A DNA stretch of 64,000 nucleotides. Source: Lysobacter stagni (GTDB taxonomy: Bacteria > Pseudomonadota > Gammaproteobacteria > Xanthomonadales > Xanthomonadaceae). A program made the translations under genes and the position numbers. This document shows, in pieces, positions 36,693 through 43,932 of the stretch. A model generated the notes under the pieces. It did no database searches, was not told where the DNA came from, and saw only the letters and a list, made by a program, of their open reading frames with translations. Every line of letters starts with the position of its first letter. The first letter of the stretch is position 1. Where the stretch lies: the NCBI RefSeq assembly GCF_030053425.1, contig NZ_JASGBI010000001.1:2860001-2924000 (forward strand). Direction: 5' to 3'.

Positions 36693-36980
36693 ATGAACTT
36701 GGATAACTCGGAAGAACTGTTCGTGCCCATCGCCCTTCGCTTTCACATCGAGAGAGCATTGTGGCAAGCCCTGATACGTACACATCCGAACCCAAAGGCG
36801 TTTCATGACGCATGGCTTCTGCAACTTCCTGGATTGATGGAGCATGCCGAGAAGCTCAGAGGACAATCTCTAGGAACGACTGAGAGCGACCTTCGGAGCG
36901 CAATCGACGCGGTGAGCGCGGAGCTCTCGTTAGGAGTTGCCCAGCAGAAGGTGCAGGCGGCGTGCGACGAAGCTGTCTAG
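36693..36980 (+). CDS. Hypothetical helical protein
   Basis: The product has 95 residues and begins MNLDNSEELFVPIALRFHIE. It is predicted to be almost all helical, with segments RALWQALIRTHPNPKAFHDA and LLQLPGLMEHAEKLRG. It has no signal peptide. A start at 36642 is open, but ACGGAG right before 36693 favours the shorter form. I do not recognise the family. Confidence 0.55.
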   Translation: MNLDNSEELFVPIALRFHIERALWQALIRTHPNPKAFHDAWLLQLPGLMEHAEKLRGQSLGTTESDLRSAIDAVSAELSLGVAQQKVQAACDEAV

Positions 36981-37353
36981 CTAGCGTCTGCAGCAGGTGT
37001 TCAGGTACGCGCTGCCAGCCCCACCGAGGACAGTTCGGCCACTTTAGGCGACGGCTCTTTCGCGCTCGCGAAAACCCAGCGGGCGGCCTGGGCGGAGCAT
37101 GACCGTGTTCAGGGCGCATGCCATGCCTATTCCTAGTTCTTGGCGAGAAGCTCGGGTTTGACCTTAGTTCGTGTCGCAATCCAGAGCTTTAGCCGAGTTT
37201 TGCGAGGCGTGTTTACATAAGTAAATGATTTAATTGAATTTGCTATGTGGCATCAACTAGGGGCGCGGACACTGGCGCGGCGTTTCCCTACAACAGCGCC
37301 CCTGCTCCCGGCCGATATCGAGGCGAACGCCTCATTCCCCCGGGAGCGCCCGC
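36981..37353. other. Intergenic stretch with an AT-rich patch
   Basis: No supported gene. The patch at about 37209-37250 is strikingly AT-rich for this genome and precedes the small gene at 37354. Confidence 0.5.
37212..37225. promoter_or_regulatory. AT-rich operator-like inverted repeat
   Basis: TTTACATAAGTAAA has 5-bp arms TTTAC/GTAAA and lies in an AT-rich stretch 128 bases before the ATG at 37354. It could be a repressor operator or a promoter region; no partner regulator is encoded next to it. Confidence 0.3.
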
Positions 37354-37584
37354 ATGACGGATTTCGACTTTGACGGTGATCGGTACGAATGGCGGCTGCG
37401 AGGCCGTCATCTCGTTTCCGCCGACGGCCAGCGTATGAGCCTTGAACGGCTGCGTGGCCTCATGTGGCGCGACAAGATGGAGCTCCGCCTCAAAGGCTAC
37501 GCCAGCCGCCGTGCCGCCGAGGAAGCCCGGCGAGCCGCCAACCGACCCACGGTCAAGGTGCATCGCGGGATTGCCGCGTCCTGA
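37354..37584 (+). CDS. Small basic protein, possibly phage-derived (DUF3653-like)
   Basis: The 76-residue product begins MTDFDFDGDRYEWRLRGRHL, followed by VSADGQRMSLERLRGLMW and a basic, alanine-rich tail. The W.(L/F).GR.LVS.(D/E)G pattern reminds me of DUF3653 proteins of xanthomonad phages, but I am not certain. CGGGAGCG lies upstream at a usable distance. An AT-rich, operator-like region precedes it. A family inverted repeat follows its stop by 14 bases. Confidence 0.55.
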   Translation: MTDFDFDGDRYEWRLRGRHLVSADGQRMSLERLRGLMWRDKMELRLKGYASRRAAEEARRAANRPTVKVHRGIAAS

Positions 37585-37598
37585 TCCGACCCCGACCA

Positions 37599-37627
37599 AT
37601 GTCCGCTATCGGCCAGAAGCGGACGTT
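37599..37627. repeat. Inverted repeat of the AATGTCCGCT/AGCGGACATT family
   Basis: AATGTCCGCT and AGCGGACGTT pair with one mismatch around ATCGGCCAGA, the same loop as the copy at 369. It sits between two convergent small genes and touches the stop codon of the minus-strand one. Confidence 0.75.
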
Positions 37628-37974
37628 CAGCGCATCCAGCCTGAGCTCTTGGGCGAGATCGCAACGAAGTGAGGAACTGGCCGCTCGATGGGCTCGGTGG
37701 TCAAGCTGTAGCCCCACTGCACGCGCAGATCAAAAATGCCGTCGAAATCGGAATCGACGAGCGCCCAATTGCGATCGCAGCATCCAAAGTCATGCATCTC
37801 AAGATCGACGAAGCCGTCCAAGTTGTCGTCGTGGTACGTAATCTCGCCGAGATCTTCCGATCTCGACGCGCCAGGTTCGGACCGCGGCGCAGCCGGAGTG
37901 CTCGCGCATCCGGCCAGACTGATCGCGAAGACGAGAAGAAGGCCAAGGCATCCATGATTTTTCGGCGACACCAT
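37627..37974 (-). CDS. Small lipoprotein with EF-hand-like acidic loops
   Basis: The 115-residue product starts MVSPKNHGCLGLLLVFAISL. The lipobox LAGCA gives a lipid-anchored mature protein. Two D.D.DG.(V/I)(F/V)DL loops, DDNLDGFVDLE and DSDFDGIFDLR, resemble calcium-binding EF-hand or thrombospondin type 3 loops. CAGGGGG before the ATG supports this start over one ten codons upstream. It lies in the periplasm, facing either membrane. The function is unknown. It is bracketed by two copies of the inverted repeat. Confidence 0.78.
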   Translation of the reverse strand: MVSPKNHGCLGLLLVFAISLAGCASTPAAPRSEPGASRSEDLGEITYHDDNLDGFVDLEMHDFGCCDRNWALVDSDFDGIFDLRVQWGYSLTTEPIERPVPHFVAISPKSSGWMR

Positions 37975-38034
37975 TTCCCCCTGCGGTGCTTGGTGCGGAT
38001 CCATTCCGTGATATGGCGAGCTACCGCGCCCTCG

Positions 38035-38064
38035 AATGTCCGCCTAGGGTCGAAAGCCGACATT
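38035..38064. repeat. Degenerate inverted repeat of the same family
   Basis: AATGTCCGCC and AGCCGACATT keep the outer arms AATGTC/GACATT but have lost inner pairing. The loop TAGGGTCGAA resembles that of the copy at 38512. Confidence 0.6.
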
Positions 38065-38094
38065 GCCAGCCGTCGGCGCCTCAGTTCTGCCGAA

Positions 38095-38120
38095 CGTCCG
38101 CTATCGGCCATAAGCGGACG
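38095..38120. repeat. Inverted repeat of the same family
   Basis: CGTCCGCT and AGCGGACG form perfect 8-bp arms around ATCGGCCATA. It lies seven bases after the stop of the gene at 38128, on the minus strand. Confidence 0.7.
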
Positions 38121-38127
38121 CTCGAAG

Positions 38128-38505
38128 CTATAGGAGCTCTTTCCATGCCAAAACATCGAGCGCTGTGTTCGATGACAACCATTGATGCAGATCCTTCGCG
38201 TCCTTCTCGCTATCCATACAAACAGTCTCCAACATGATCGAAGGCTGGCCGGGGTCGCCCACCACATGCGTCACTTTCAGGCGGCTATTGAAATCATCGC
38301 GCAAGCCGGCCAAAGCGCGCTTCATATCGCGGACATACTCCGGTCGAATGCGATCTGCTAGGTGAGAAGGAAGAACCTTGCCTTCGCCGAGGAAGGCAAT
38401 CTCTTCTCCCGCTGAAGGCATACGTTCAATCTCGATATGGCCTTGGACTCGCCCGTAGGCATCCATCCCGTAAATGACAACATCGAAGTCAATAAGGAGC
38501 TTCAT
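38128..38505 (-). CDS. Hypothetical soluble protein flanked by inverted repeats
   Basis: The 125-residue product begins MKLLIDFDVVIYGMDAYGRV. It contains VQGHIEIERMPSAGEEIAFL, VREMKRAL-like helix VRDMKRALAGLRDDF and a strand pattern ending in VTHVVGDPGQPSIMLETVCM. There is no signal peptide. I do not recognise it. A longer frame from 38571 runs through the repeat at 38512, so the ATG at 38505 is preferred. One repeat copy sits just upstream of the start and another just after the stop. Confidence 0.7.
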   Translation of the reverse strand: MKLLIDFDVVIYGMDAYGRVQGHIEIERMPSAGEEIAFLGEGKVLPSHLADRIRPEYVRDMKRALAGLRDDFNSRLKVTHVVGDPGQPSIMLETVCMDSEKDAKDLHQWLSSNTALDVLAWKELL

Positions 38506-38511
38506 CGAGAT

Positions 38512-38553
38512 GCATCTAATGTCCGCTATGGGTCGAAAGCGGACATTAGATGC
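38512..38553. repeat. Extended perfect copy of the inverted repeat
   Basis: GCATCTAATGTCCGCT and its exact complement AGCGGACATTAGATGC form 16-bp arms around ATGGGTCGAA. This is the longest copy in the window. It lies six bases upstream of the start codon at 38505, where it would overlap the promoter or 5' leader. Confidence 0.85.
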
Positions 38554-38571
38554 CAGCCAACGGGGCTGCAA

Positions 38572-38835
38572 CTACCAATCGGTCAGCGGGAGCCGGTCTC
38601 GATCATTCGGGCTCCAAGGTCGCCATAACCACTCACCTGTGGCGCGCTGATTGCTGCACTGGGTGAAGAAGCGGCCGCGTCCGCGGCCACAGCCGTAGGG
38701 GGGCTCGCCCCCTACACCCCCTGCCCCTCGTATCTCGCGCTCCAAAAGTTGGCGGCGCTGGGTGGCTTCGTCCAGGCGTCGCCGGCCCTGCACTTCGTCA
38801 AGGAACGGCTCGTACTGGCCGTCCTTCGCGATCAT
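38572..38835 (-). CDS. Doubtful small ORF
   Basis: The first half, MIAKDGQYEPFLDEVQGRRR and LDEATQRRQLLEREIRG, has a plausible helical make-up and good third-position GC bias. The second half crosses two strong hairpins (38673-38715) and reads as low-complexity GGVGGEPPYGCGRGRG. It may be a truncated gene whose 3' end has been replaced by a repeat element. No family recognised. Confidence 0.35.
   Translation of the reverse strand: MIAKDGQYEPFLDEVQGRRRLDEATQRRQLLEREIRGAGGVGGEPPYGCGRGRGRFFTQCSNQRATGEWLWRPWSPNDRDRLPLTDW
38673..38715. repeat. Two adjacent strong hairpins
   Basis: GGCCGCG/CGCGGCC (38673-38688) and GTAGGGGG/CCCCCTAC (38695-38715) are both perfect and lie six bases apart. They resemble a REP-like or terminator element. 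Confidence 0.55.
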
Positions 38836-39011
38836 CCGGCAGCGGTTCGGTTCGATCATGTGCCCTGTGTCCTGTCCCGGCCATCGTGGCCGGAGGCCAT
38901 GCAGAACACGCGAGTCGTCGACGAAGCAATCCCCACGTCCAGCGACACTAGGTTTTGGAGTCGGCTTGAAAGGATGGGCTTCGCTTTACCGTGCTCGTTG
39001 GCAACAATCAT

Positions 39012-39617
39012 TCAGACGATCGTGCCTTTTGTTCCACTGCCCGGAACATGGTGTCGAGCATACGAATGTGCCAGCTTCCGATCGTACTGATTGGCCGCGT
39101 ACCCAGGCCCGTTGTATGCGCGCGCGAAGCTCGCCCAGTCGTGCCGGCGCAATGGATCGAGGAATACCGCTCTGTCAACGAAACTGGCGAATGCGGCCAG
39201 CTGCGCATCGCCGCCTGCCATGTGCGCCTGCACGAAGCGCTCGACATCGGGAAAGCCGCACATCGCGTGGTTGAACCCCATCAACTGGAATGCCCCCCAG
39301 CTGGCGGACTTCAATGCAGCATCGCGATCGAGCGCAACAGCCGCTTCGAGCCGCTGCCATTCTCCCAGCGAAGAGCCGGCGTACTTCGACCGGTCCCAGC
39401 GCGCATAGCTCAACCGCGGAGCCGTCGTATCGAAGCGCCCTCCGGTCAGTCGATGAAACACGTGACCTTCGAAACGTACCTTAGGCTGCTGCGAGGGGGG
39501 CGGCAGGAAACCGGAGCCGCTGGACTCCACTTCGGCGACGGCGCGCAGGGCGGCCTCGTCCACGGCCAGACGCAGCGCACAGGCGCTCCATGCCTGCTCG
39601 GTGATCTCCCGGATCAT
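39012..39617 (-). CDS. N-acetylmuramidase (endolysin-like)
   Basis: The 201-residue product matches the N-acetylmuramidase (DUF3380) family of phage-type lysins. The family opens with a helical lead to a catalytic Glu; here it is Glu31 in VAEVESSGSGF. The conserved KVRFEGHVFHRLT block, SYARWDRSKY, ASWGAFQLMGFNH and the C-terminal WASFARAYNGPGYAANQYD follow. It cleaves the glycan strands of peptidoglycan. There is no signal peptide, so release would need a holin, lysis or another route. GAGGAG precedes the ATG. It is the last gene of the six-gene minus-strand run, 29 bases after the glycine-rich protein gene. Confidence 0.88.
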   Translation of the reverse strand: MIREITEQAWSACALRLAVDEAALRAVAEVESSGSGFLPPPSQQPKVRFEGHVFHRLTGGRFDTTAPRLSYARWDRSKYAGSSLGEWQRLEAAVALDRDAALKSASWGAFQLMGFNHAMCGFPDVERFVQAHMAGGDAQLAAFASFVDRAVFLDPLRRHDWASFARAYNGPGYAANQYDRKLAHSYARHHVPGSGTKGTIV

Positions 39618-39646
39618 TGCCGTCTCCTCGTCCGCGGCGCCGGTTC

Positions 39647-41170
39647 TCAGTTGAGCGTCAGCGTCAGATCGCTTGCATGTACGCCTTCGTTGCCGGAAGG
39701 GGCGACCGTCTTCGAGTTCGCTCCGCCGCCGCCCGTTCCACTGCTCCCGGCGGCACCGCCCGCAGTGCGGAACACGCCGCCGGCCTCGACGATCTCAGCG
39801 GTGCCCAGGCGCACCAGCGTGATCGCGGGCCCGCCGTTGCCGCCCGCGCCACCACCACCGCCACCGCCAGTGCCGCCCGATCCGCCCGATCCGCCGCGAC
39901 CCGCGCTGCTGTCGTTGGTGCCGCAAAGCGTGCGCGACTGTCCGCCCTGCCCGCTCGCCGCATTCACTTCGCCTGCCGCGCCCACGTTGCCTTCGCCGCC
40001 CTTGCCGCCCCGTCCACCCGTGCCACCCAGCAGCGCGACATCCTGCACGGAGACTTTCGCCGCGTTGATCACCATCGCGAACGCGCCGCCTCCGAAGCCG
40101 CCGCTTTCGCCGCCGTTGCCACCGCAGCCGCCACGATTGCCGGCGTGTCCCGAGCCGCCCATCGCCGGGTATCCCACCAGGCACCAGCCGACGATGTTCC
40201 AGGAACCGCCCGGTCCGCCGCCGCCACCGCCGCCGCCCGCGCTTCCGGTGCCACCGTGCGGCGCCGACGCCGGACTGATCCATTGCAGATCCTGTCCGCG
40301 TCGGGAGAACGTGCCGTTGCCCGACGCCGCCGCCGCGGCCGGCGACCCTTCGATGCCCGCATCGCCGGTGCCCCCGGCATTGCCGTCGGACACGTTGTTC
40401 GCGCTGGGCCACATCGAACAGTTGCTGTTGCCACTGCCGCCGCCGCCACCGCCGTTCGCGGTGCGCCCGTTCAAGGTGAGCGACTGCCCCTGCGAGCCGT
40501 TGTGCTGCGCACAGACATCGTTGCCGTCCTTCGACTCGGCCCACCCGCCACCGCCACCCGCGCTGCAAAAGCCCTGGCCGGTCTGTCCGGTTTCGCCGTC
40601 GGCGCCGTTGCCCGCAACGCCGGCCTTGATCACCACGAACTTGAGCGTCGCGGGCACGCCGTCCACCACCAGGCCATAGGAGCTGCTCGCCGTCGTCTTG
40701 CTGCGATCCGGCCCGATGATCACCAGCTGCGACAACGAGACGCCCTTGTTGCGGATCGTCATCACGCGATCCGCGTCGGCACCGATGCAGGTGACCGTCT
40801 TCGTCGCACAGGGATCATCGCTGGCCTTGAGGACTTCGATCTGCTTGCTGGTGAGCAGCGTCTGCTGGGTGAACTTCGTGTCCCAGCCGCCTTCGATGGT
40901 CACGTTCTCCGGCGGCGCGAGCATTGCGCCGGTGAACCTGCCGGAGGAAACGCGCAACGTTCCGCCGCCTGTCGCGAGCGCGAGGCCGCGTGTCAACGTC
41001 GCGACTGCATGTCCGGCCGTGGTTCCGTCGGCCGTGTCGTTGCCTTGCGTGGAGACGTAGATGGTGGCGGCCTGCGCGCCCGTGGTCGCGACGGCGAGGC
41101 CGATCGCGATAGCGATTGCCACGGCGAGACGATCGACGAGCCGATCCGCTTCATGTGGAAATGAATACAT
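39647..41170 (-). CDS. Secreted glycine-rich, beta-helix-like protein
   Basis: The 507-residue product starts MYSFPHEADRLVDRLAVAIA. The signal peptide ends GAQA before ATIYVSTQGNDTADG. Residues about 40-170 have the pattern of a DUF1565-like right-handed beta-helix (HAVATLTRGLALATGGGTLR, FTGAMLAPPENVTIEGGWD). From about 190 onward the chain is dominated by GG and GGGG runs broken by short strands, similar in style to PE_PGRS or myxobacterial glycine-rich surface proteins. AGGAGGG before the ATG fixes the start. Long frames on the opposite strand are shadows of the GC-rich repeats. The neighbours upstream and downstream are 40 and 29 bases away. Its likely place is the cell surface or medium; its function is unknown. 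Confidence 0.82.
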   Translation of the reverse strand: MYSFPHEADRLVDRLAVAIAIAIGLAVATTGAQAATIYVSTQGNDTADGTTAGHAVATLTRGLALATGGGTLRVSSGRFTGAMLAPPENVTIEGGWDTKFTQQTLLTSKQIEVLKASDDPCATKTVTCIGADADRVMTIRNKGVSLSQLVIIGPDRSKTTASSSYGLVVDGVPATLKFVVIKAGVAGNGADGETGQTGQGFCSAGGGGGWAESKDGNDVCAQHNGSQGQSLTLNGRTANGGGGGGSGNSNCSMWPSANNVSDGNAGGTGDAGIEGSPAAAAASGNGTFSRRGQDLQWISPASAPHGGTGSAGGGGGGGGPGGSWNIVGWCLVGYPAMGGSGHAGNRGGCGGNGGESGGFGGGAFAMVINAAKVSVQDVALLGGTGGRGGKGGEGNVGAAGEVNAASGQGGQSRTLCGTNDSSAGRGGSGGSGGTGGGGGGGAGGNGGPAITLVRLGTAEIVEAGGVFRTAGGAAGSSGTGGGGANSKTVAPSGNEGVHASDLTLTLN

Positions 41171-41210
41171 GGTGCCCTCCTGACTGGGTCTGGATCGCAA
41201 CGCGGACGTA

Positions 41211-43874
41211 CTACTCGCTCTCGTCGTTCTCATTAATCGAATCTCTTTCCACCTTCAGGTCATTCTTTTCATTGCTGCTCTGCTGGAGATCTGCCTGGGC
41301 AATGCGCACTTCTTCCTCGAGTCTCGTCTTCTCCGCCTGCTTTTCTGCCTTCTTGAGCATCTCCTTCAGAGCTTCCACCTTCTTTTCTAAGCCCACAATC
41401 TGCTCGTCCATGCCGCTCATGGCGTTCTCAACCTTGTAAACGAATCCGGCGTTCGCCTTGATTTCCTTCGTCGCCGCGGCAATCTTCTTCAGATCTTTGC
41501 CGTAGGCTGACAGGCTATCGACCGACATCTTGCTCAGCTCGATGGTCTTGTCCGAACCTTCCTTCTTCGTCTCCCGGGCAACCTGCTTCTTGTAGATCAC
41601 GATGCCCACCAGGATCGACCCGATCGCCGCCACCGCCGCCACCACGGTCGAAACCACGTTGGCCACTTCGGCGGCCTGCTTGTTCTCGGTATCCGGTTCG
41701 ACGACGGTGAGCTGCGGGCTCGCAATCGCCGGTTTCATGACGCAACTGCGATCGCTCATCACCCGCACGATGGGCTGGAAGGTGCTACCCGGGTCGGTGC
41801 CGCTATCCACAGTGCCGCTCAACTTCAACGTCACGAGTCCAGGCTTCTGGATATCGAGCGATGGAGCTACCGGCGATTCGCTCCAGTTCAGCCCCCCGGG
41901 CTTGCTGTCCTGCAGGATCCGCCACGTGAAGGGTTGTTGCCCTCTCGTTGCGGTGATCGCCGCGGAGTACTGCTTTCCGCGCGCGGCGGGCATCCAGGTC
42001 CCACCGACGATCTCGAGCGCGTCACGGCTGTCCATTTCGATCGGAACGTGCAGCAGGAACGGAACCTCCACCTGCGTTCCCGTGCCGACCACGGTGAAGC
42101 TGCCGTCGCCATTGGGCGCGTACAGCGTGCGCGTGACCGTGAGCCGCTTGGCATCCGTCCTCGGCAGGGCGCTGACGTGGTAGCTCTTGTGTCCGACGAC
42201 CTGCGTCTCGCCCGTCGTGCCACGCACCAGCGCCGATGCCTTGGTGAAGTCGCCGATGGCACTCATCACCGAGGTATCCGGCCCGTTGCCGCCCTCCCCG
42301 TCGTACGGACAGGTGGTATCGATCGGCTGCGCAAACGCGATGAGTCCCGGCTGGCGCGGGTCGTCGATCGCCAGATCCAGGCGCAACCCCGCCGGGTCGA
42401 TGCCCGAGAACGCCGTCAGGCTCATGCGCACTTCGTAGAAGTCGGTTTCCACAAGGCCCGGCAGTTCGTATGCGCTCGCGTCGAGTACGCCGACACAGGC
42501 GTTGGCCAGTCCGAGCTGCGGAATGCCATCCGTGTCGAGTTGCTGGTACGACTTGAGCGTCGTCGCTTTCGGGTAGAAGCGCGTTTCGGTGGCCGGCGGC
42601 GTGTACGTGAACATCGCCACGCGACCGGTGGCATTGCCCTGCGCGTCGGTCTCGTCGACGCGGAATCCGGACACGGTCTGTGCACCGGCGCCCGCACCCA
42701 GCTTGATCGAGTCGCCAGCGAACAGGTCGGCCGGCGTCTTGCGTCCGGCATCACTGGCGGCCGCGATGAGCTTGCCGACGTCGAACGTCGAGTCGTAAGG
42801 CGTGCGACAGAAGTCGACCACCGATCCACCGAGCGTCGCCGTGAACGCGGCGGGCCGTGCCGCATTCGCACGCAACGACCTGCGTGGCGCGGGCGATTCC
42901 TTCTTCGTCGGCAACAACACGCTCGCATCCAGAAGCGCGTCGGCGTAGCCCGTCATCGTGCGGACCTGGCCCGTCGTTTCGAACCACAGGTAGCACTTGC
43001 GTTTGCCGCCCGAGGTGCAATGCATGTCCATCGTCAGGCGCGTGGAGTCGCCCTTCGTTGCGGGCAGCGCGCAAGAAATCACCCCGGCGCGATAGAACAC
43101 GTCCGTGCCCTGGCGGGCGCCCACGCTCACGGAGAGCTGCTGCGTCGCCGGATCGCAGGCGATCACCAGCGGATCGTCGGCCAGCTCCCACAGCTCGGTA
43201 TCGGTGTAGCGCAGCTGATAGGTACCCGCCCAGATCGCCGGCGGCTCCTCGCCGCGATCGTGAAGCACGCCTGCCGCTGTGGAGACGCCGCGCTTTCCCT
43301 GGAGTTTCCGCGGTACGGAGTCCAGCGCCTTGATCGTCAGAACACCGTCGACCGTCACCTGGAAACGCTCGGCAAGCGCCTCAAGATCCGTGTCGGCTGC
43401 AGTGAGGTCGACCCCGTCCGCCGACGTCCCGAACGCGATGTCGAGCGCCACCTGATCGTTGTCGACCACCAGCCGTCCGTTGGCGAACGCTCCGCCCTCG
43501 CTCGGGCCGCGGAACACCTCGTCGGTGCCATCCAGCAGCAGGCTGATGTCGGTCGAGTTGATCAGCAGCGCATGCACGTGATCCTGCTCGTCGAGCAGCG
43601 CGTAGTTGCCGGCCCAGACGCCGGCATGCGCCGCATGCAACTGGTCGTACTGGGCGCCGAGGCTGGCCTGATCCGTCGCATAGCCCAGCGACTGGATCGC
43701 ATCGTCGATCGCCTGGTTGACCTCATCGTCCGAGGGGTCTGGCTCGTTGTCGAACAGGTCGTTGACCGCCTGCGACGTTGCATTGAGCATCTCCAGTGCC
43801 GACATCGGGTCCTTGCCGTGCAGGAGTACGAGCGCGCGAGCGACCTGCTCGCTGGAAGTCAGTTGCGGTGCCAT
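41211..43874 (-). CDS. Large uncharacterised protein with C-terminal membrane helix and coiled coil
   Basis: The 887-residue product starts MAPQLTSSEQVARALVLLHG after AGGAGG. It has no signal peptide. Residues 1-75 are helical. Two similar motifs, GVWAGNYALL (about 84) and AIWAGTYQLR (about 211), each open a beta-rich region, so the N-terminal half looks duplicated. The middle is beta-rich. A hydrophobic segment (VSTVVAAVAAIGSILVGIVI) at about residues 735-760 is followed by a charged coiled coil to the C-terminus (VGLEKKVEALKEMLKKAEKQ). I do not recognise a family. The hydrophobic helix plus coiled coil resembles the business end of helical pore-forming or tethering proteins; that is speculation. 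It lies 58 bases after the 1038-residue gene. Confidence 0.85.
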   Translation of the reverse strand: MAPQLTSSEQVARALVLLHGKDPMSALEMLNATSQAVNDLFDNEPDPSDDEVNQAIDDAIQSLGYATDQASLGAQYDQLHAAHAGVWAGNYALLDEQDHVHALLINSTDISLLLDGTDEVFRGPSEGGAFANGRLVVDNDQVALDIAFGTSADGVDLTAADTDLEALAERFQVTVDGVLTIKALDSVPRKLQGKRGVSTAAGVLHDRGEEPPAIWAGTYQLRYTDTELWELADDPLVIACDPATQQLSVSVGARQGTDVFYRAGVISCALPATKGDSTRLTMDMHCTSGGKRKCYLWFETTGQVRTMTGYADALLDASVLLPTKKESPAPRRSLRANAARPAAFTATLGGSVVDFCRTPYDSTFDVGKLIAAASDAGRKTPADLFAGDSIKLGAGAGAQTVSGFRVDETDAQGNATGRVAMFTYTPPATETRFYPKATTLKSYQQLDTDGIPQLGLANACVGVLDASAYELPGLVETDFYEVRMSLTAFSGIDPAGLRLDLAIDDPRQPGLIAFAQPIDTTCPYDGEGGNGPDTSVMSAIGDFTKASALVRGTTGETQVVGHKSYHVSALPRTDAKRLTVTRTLYAPNGDGSFTVVGTGTQVEVPFLLHVPIEMDSRDALEIVGGTWMPAARGKQYSAAITATRGQQPFTWRILQDSKPGGLNWSESPVAPSLDIQKPGLVTLKLSGTVDSGTDPGSTFQPIVRVMSDRSCVMKPAIASPQLTVVEPDTENKQAAEVANVVSTVVAAVAAIGSILVGIVIYKKQVARETKKEGSDKTIELSKMSVDSLSAYGKDLKKIAAATKEIKANAGFVYKVENAMSGMDEQIVGLEKKVEALKEMLKKAEKQAEKTRLEEEVRIAQADLQQSSNEKNDLKVERDSINENDESE

Positions 43875-43932
43875 GGATTCCTCCTGGATGGGTCCTTGGT
43901 CTTGCGGATACGGCGCCGACGATGTCCCAGTG

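Noticed and set aside
38991-41164. Very long plus-strand open frames (562 and 515 codons) opposite the muramidase and glycine-rich genes
   Set aside because: Proline- and arginine-rich shadows of GGC/GGN codons. The minus strand has ribosome binding sites, a signal peptide and family motifs.
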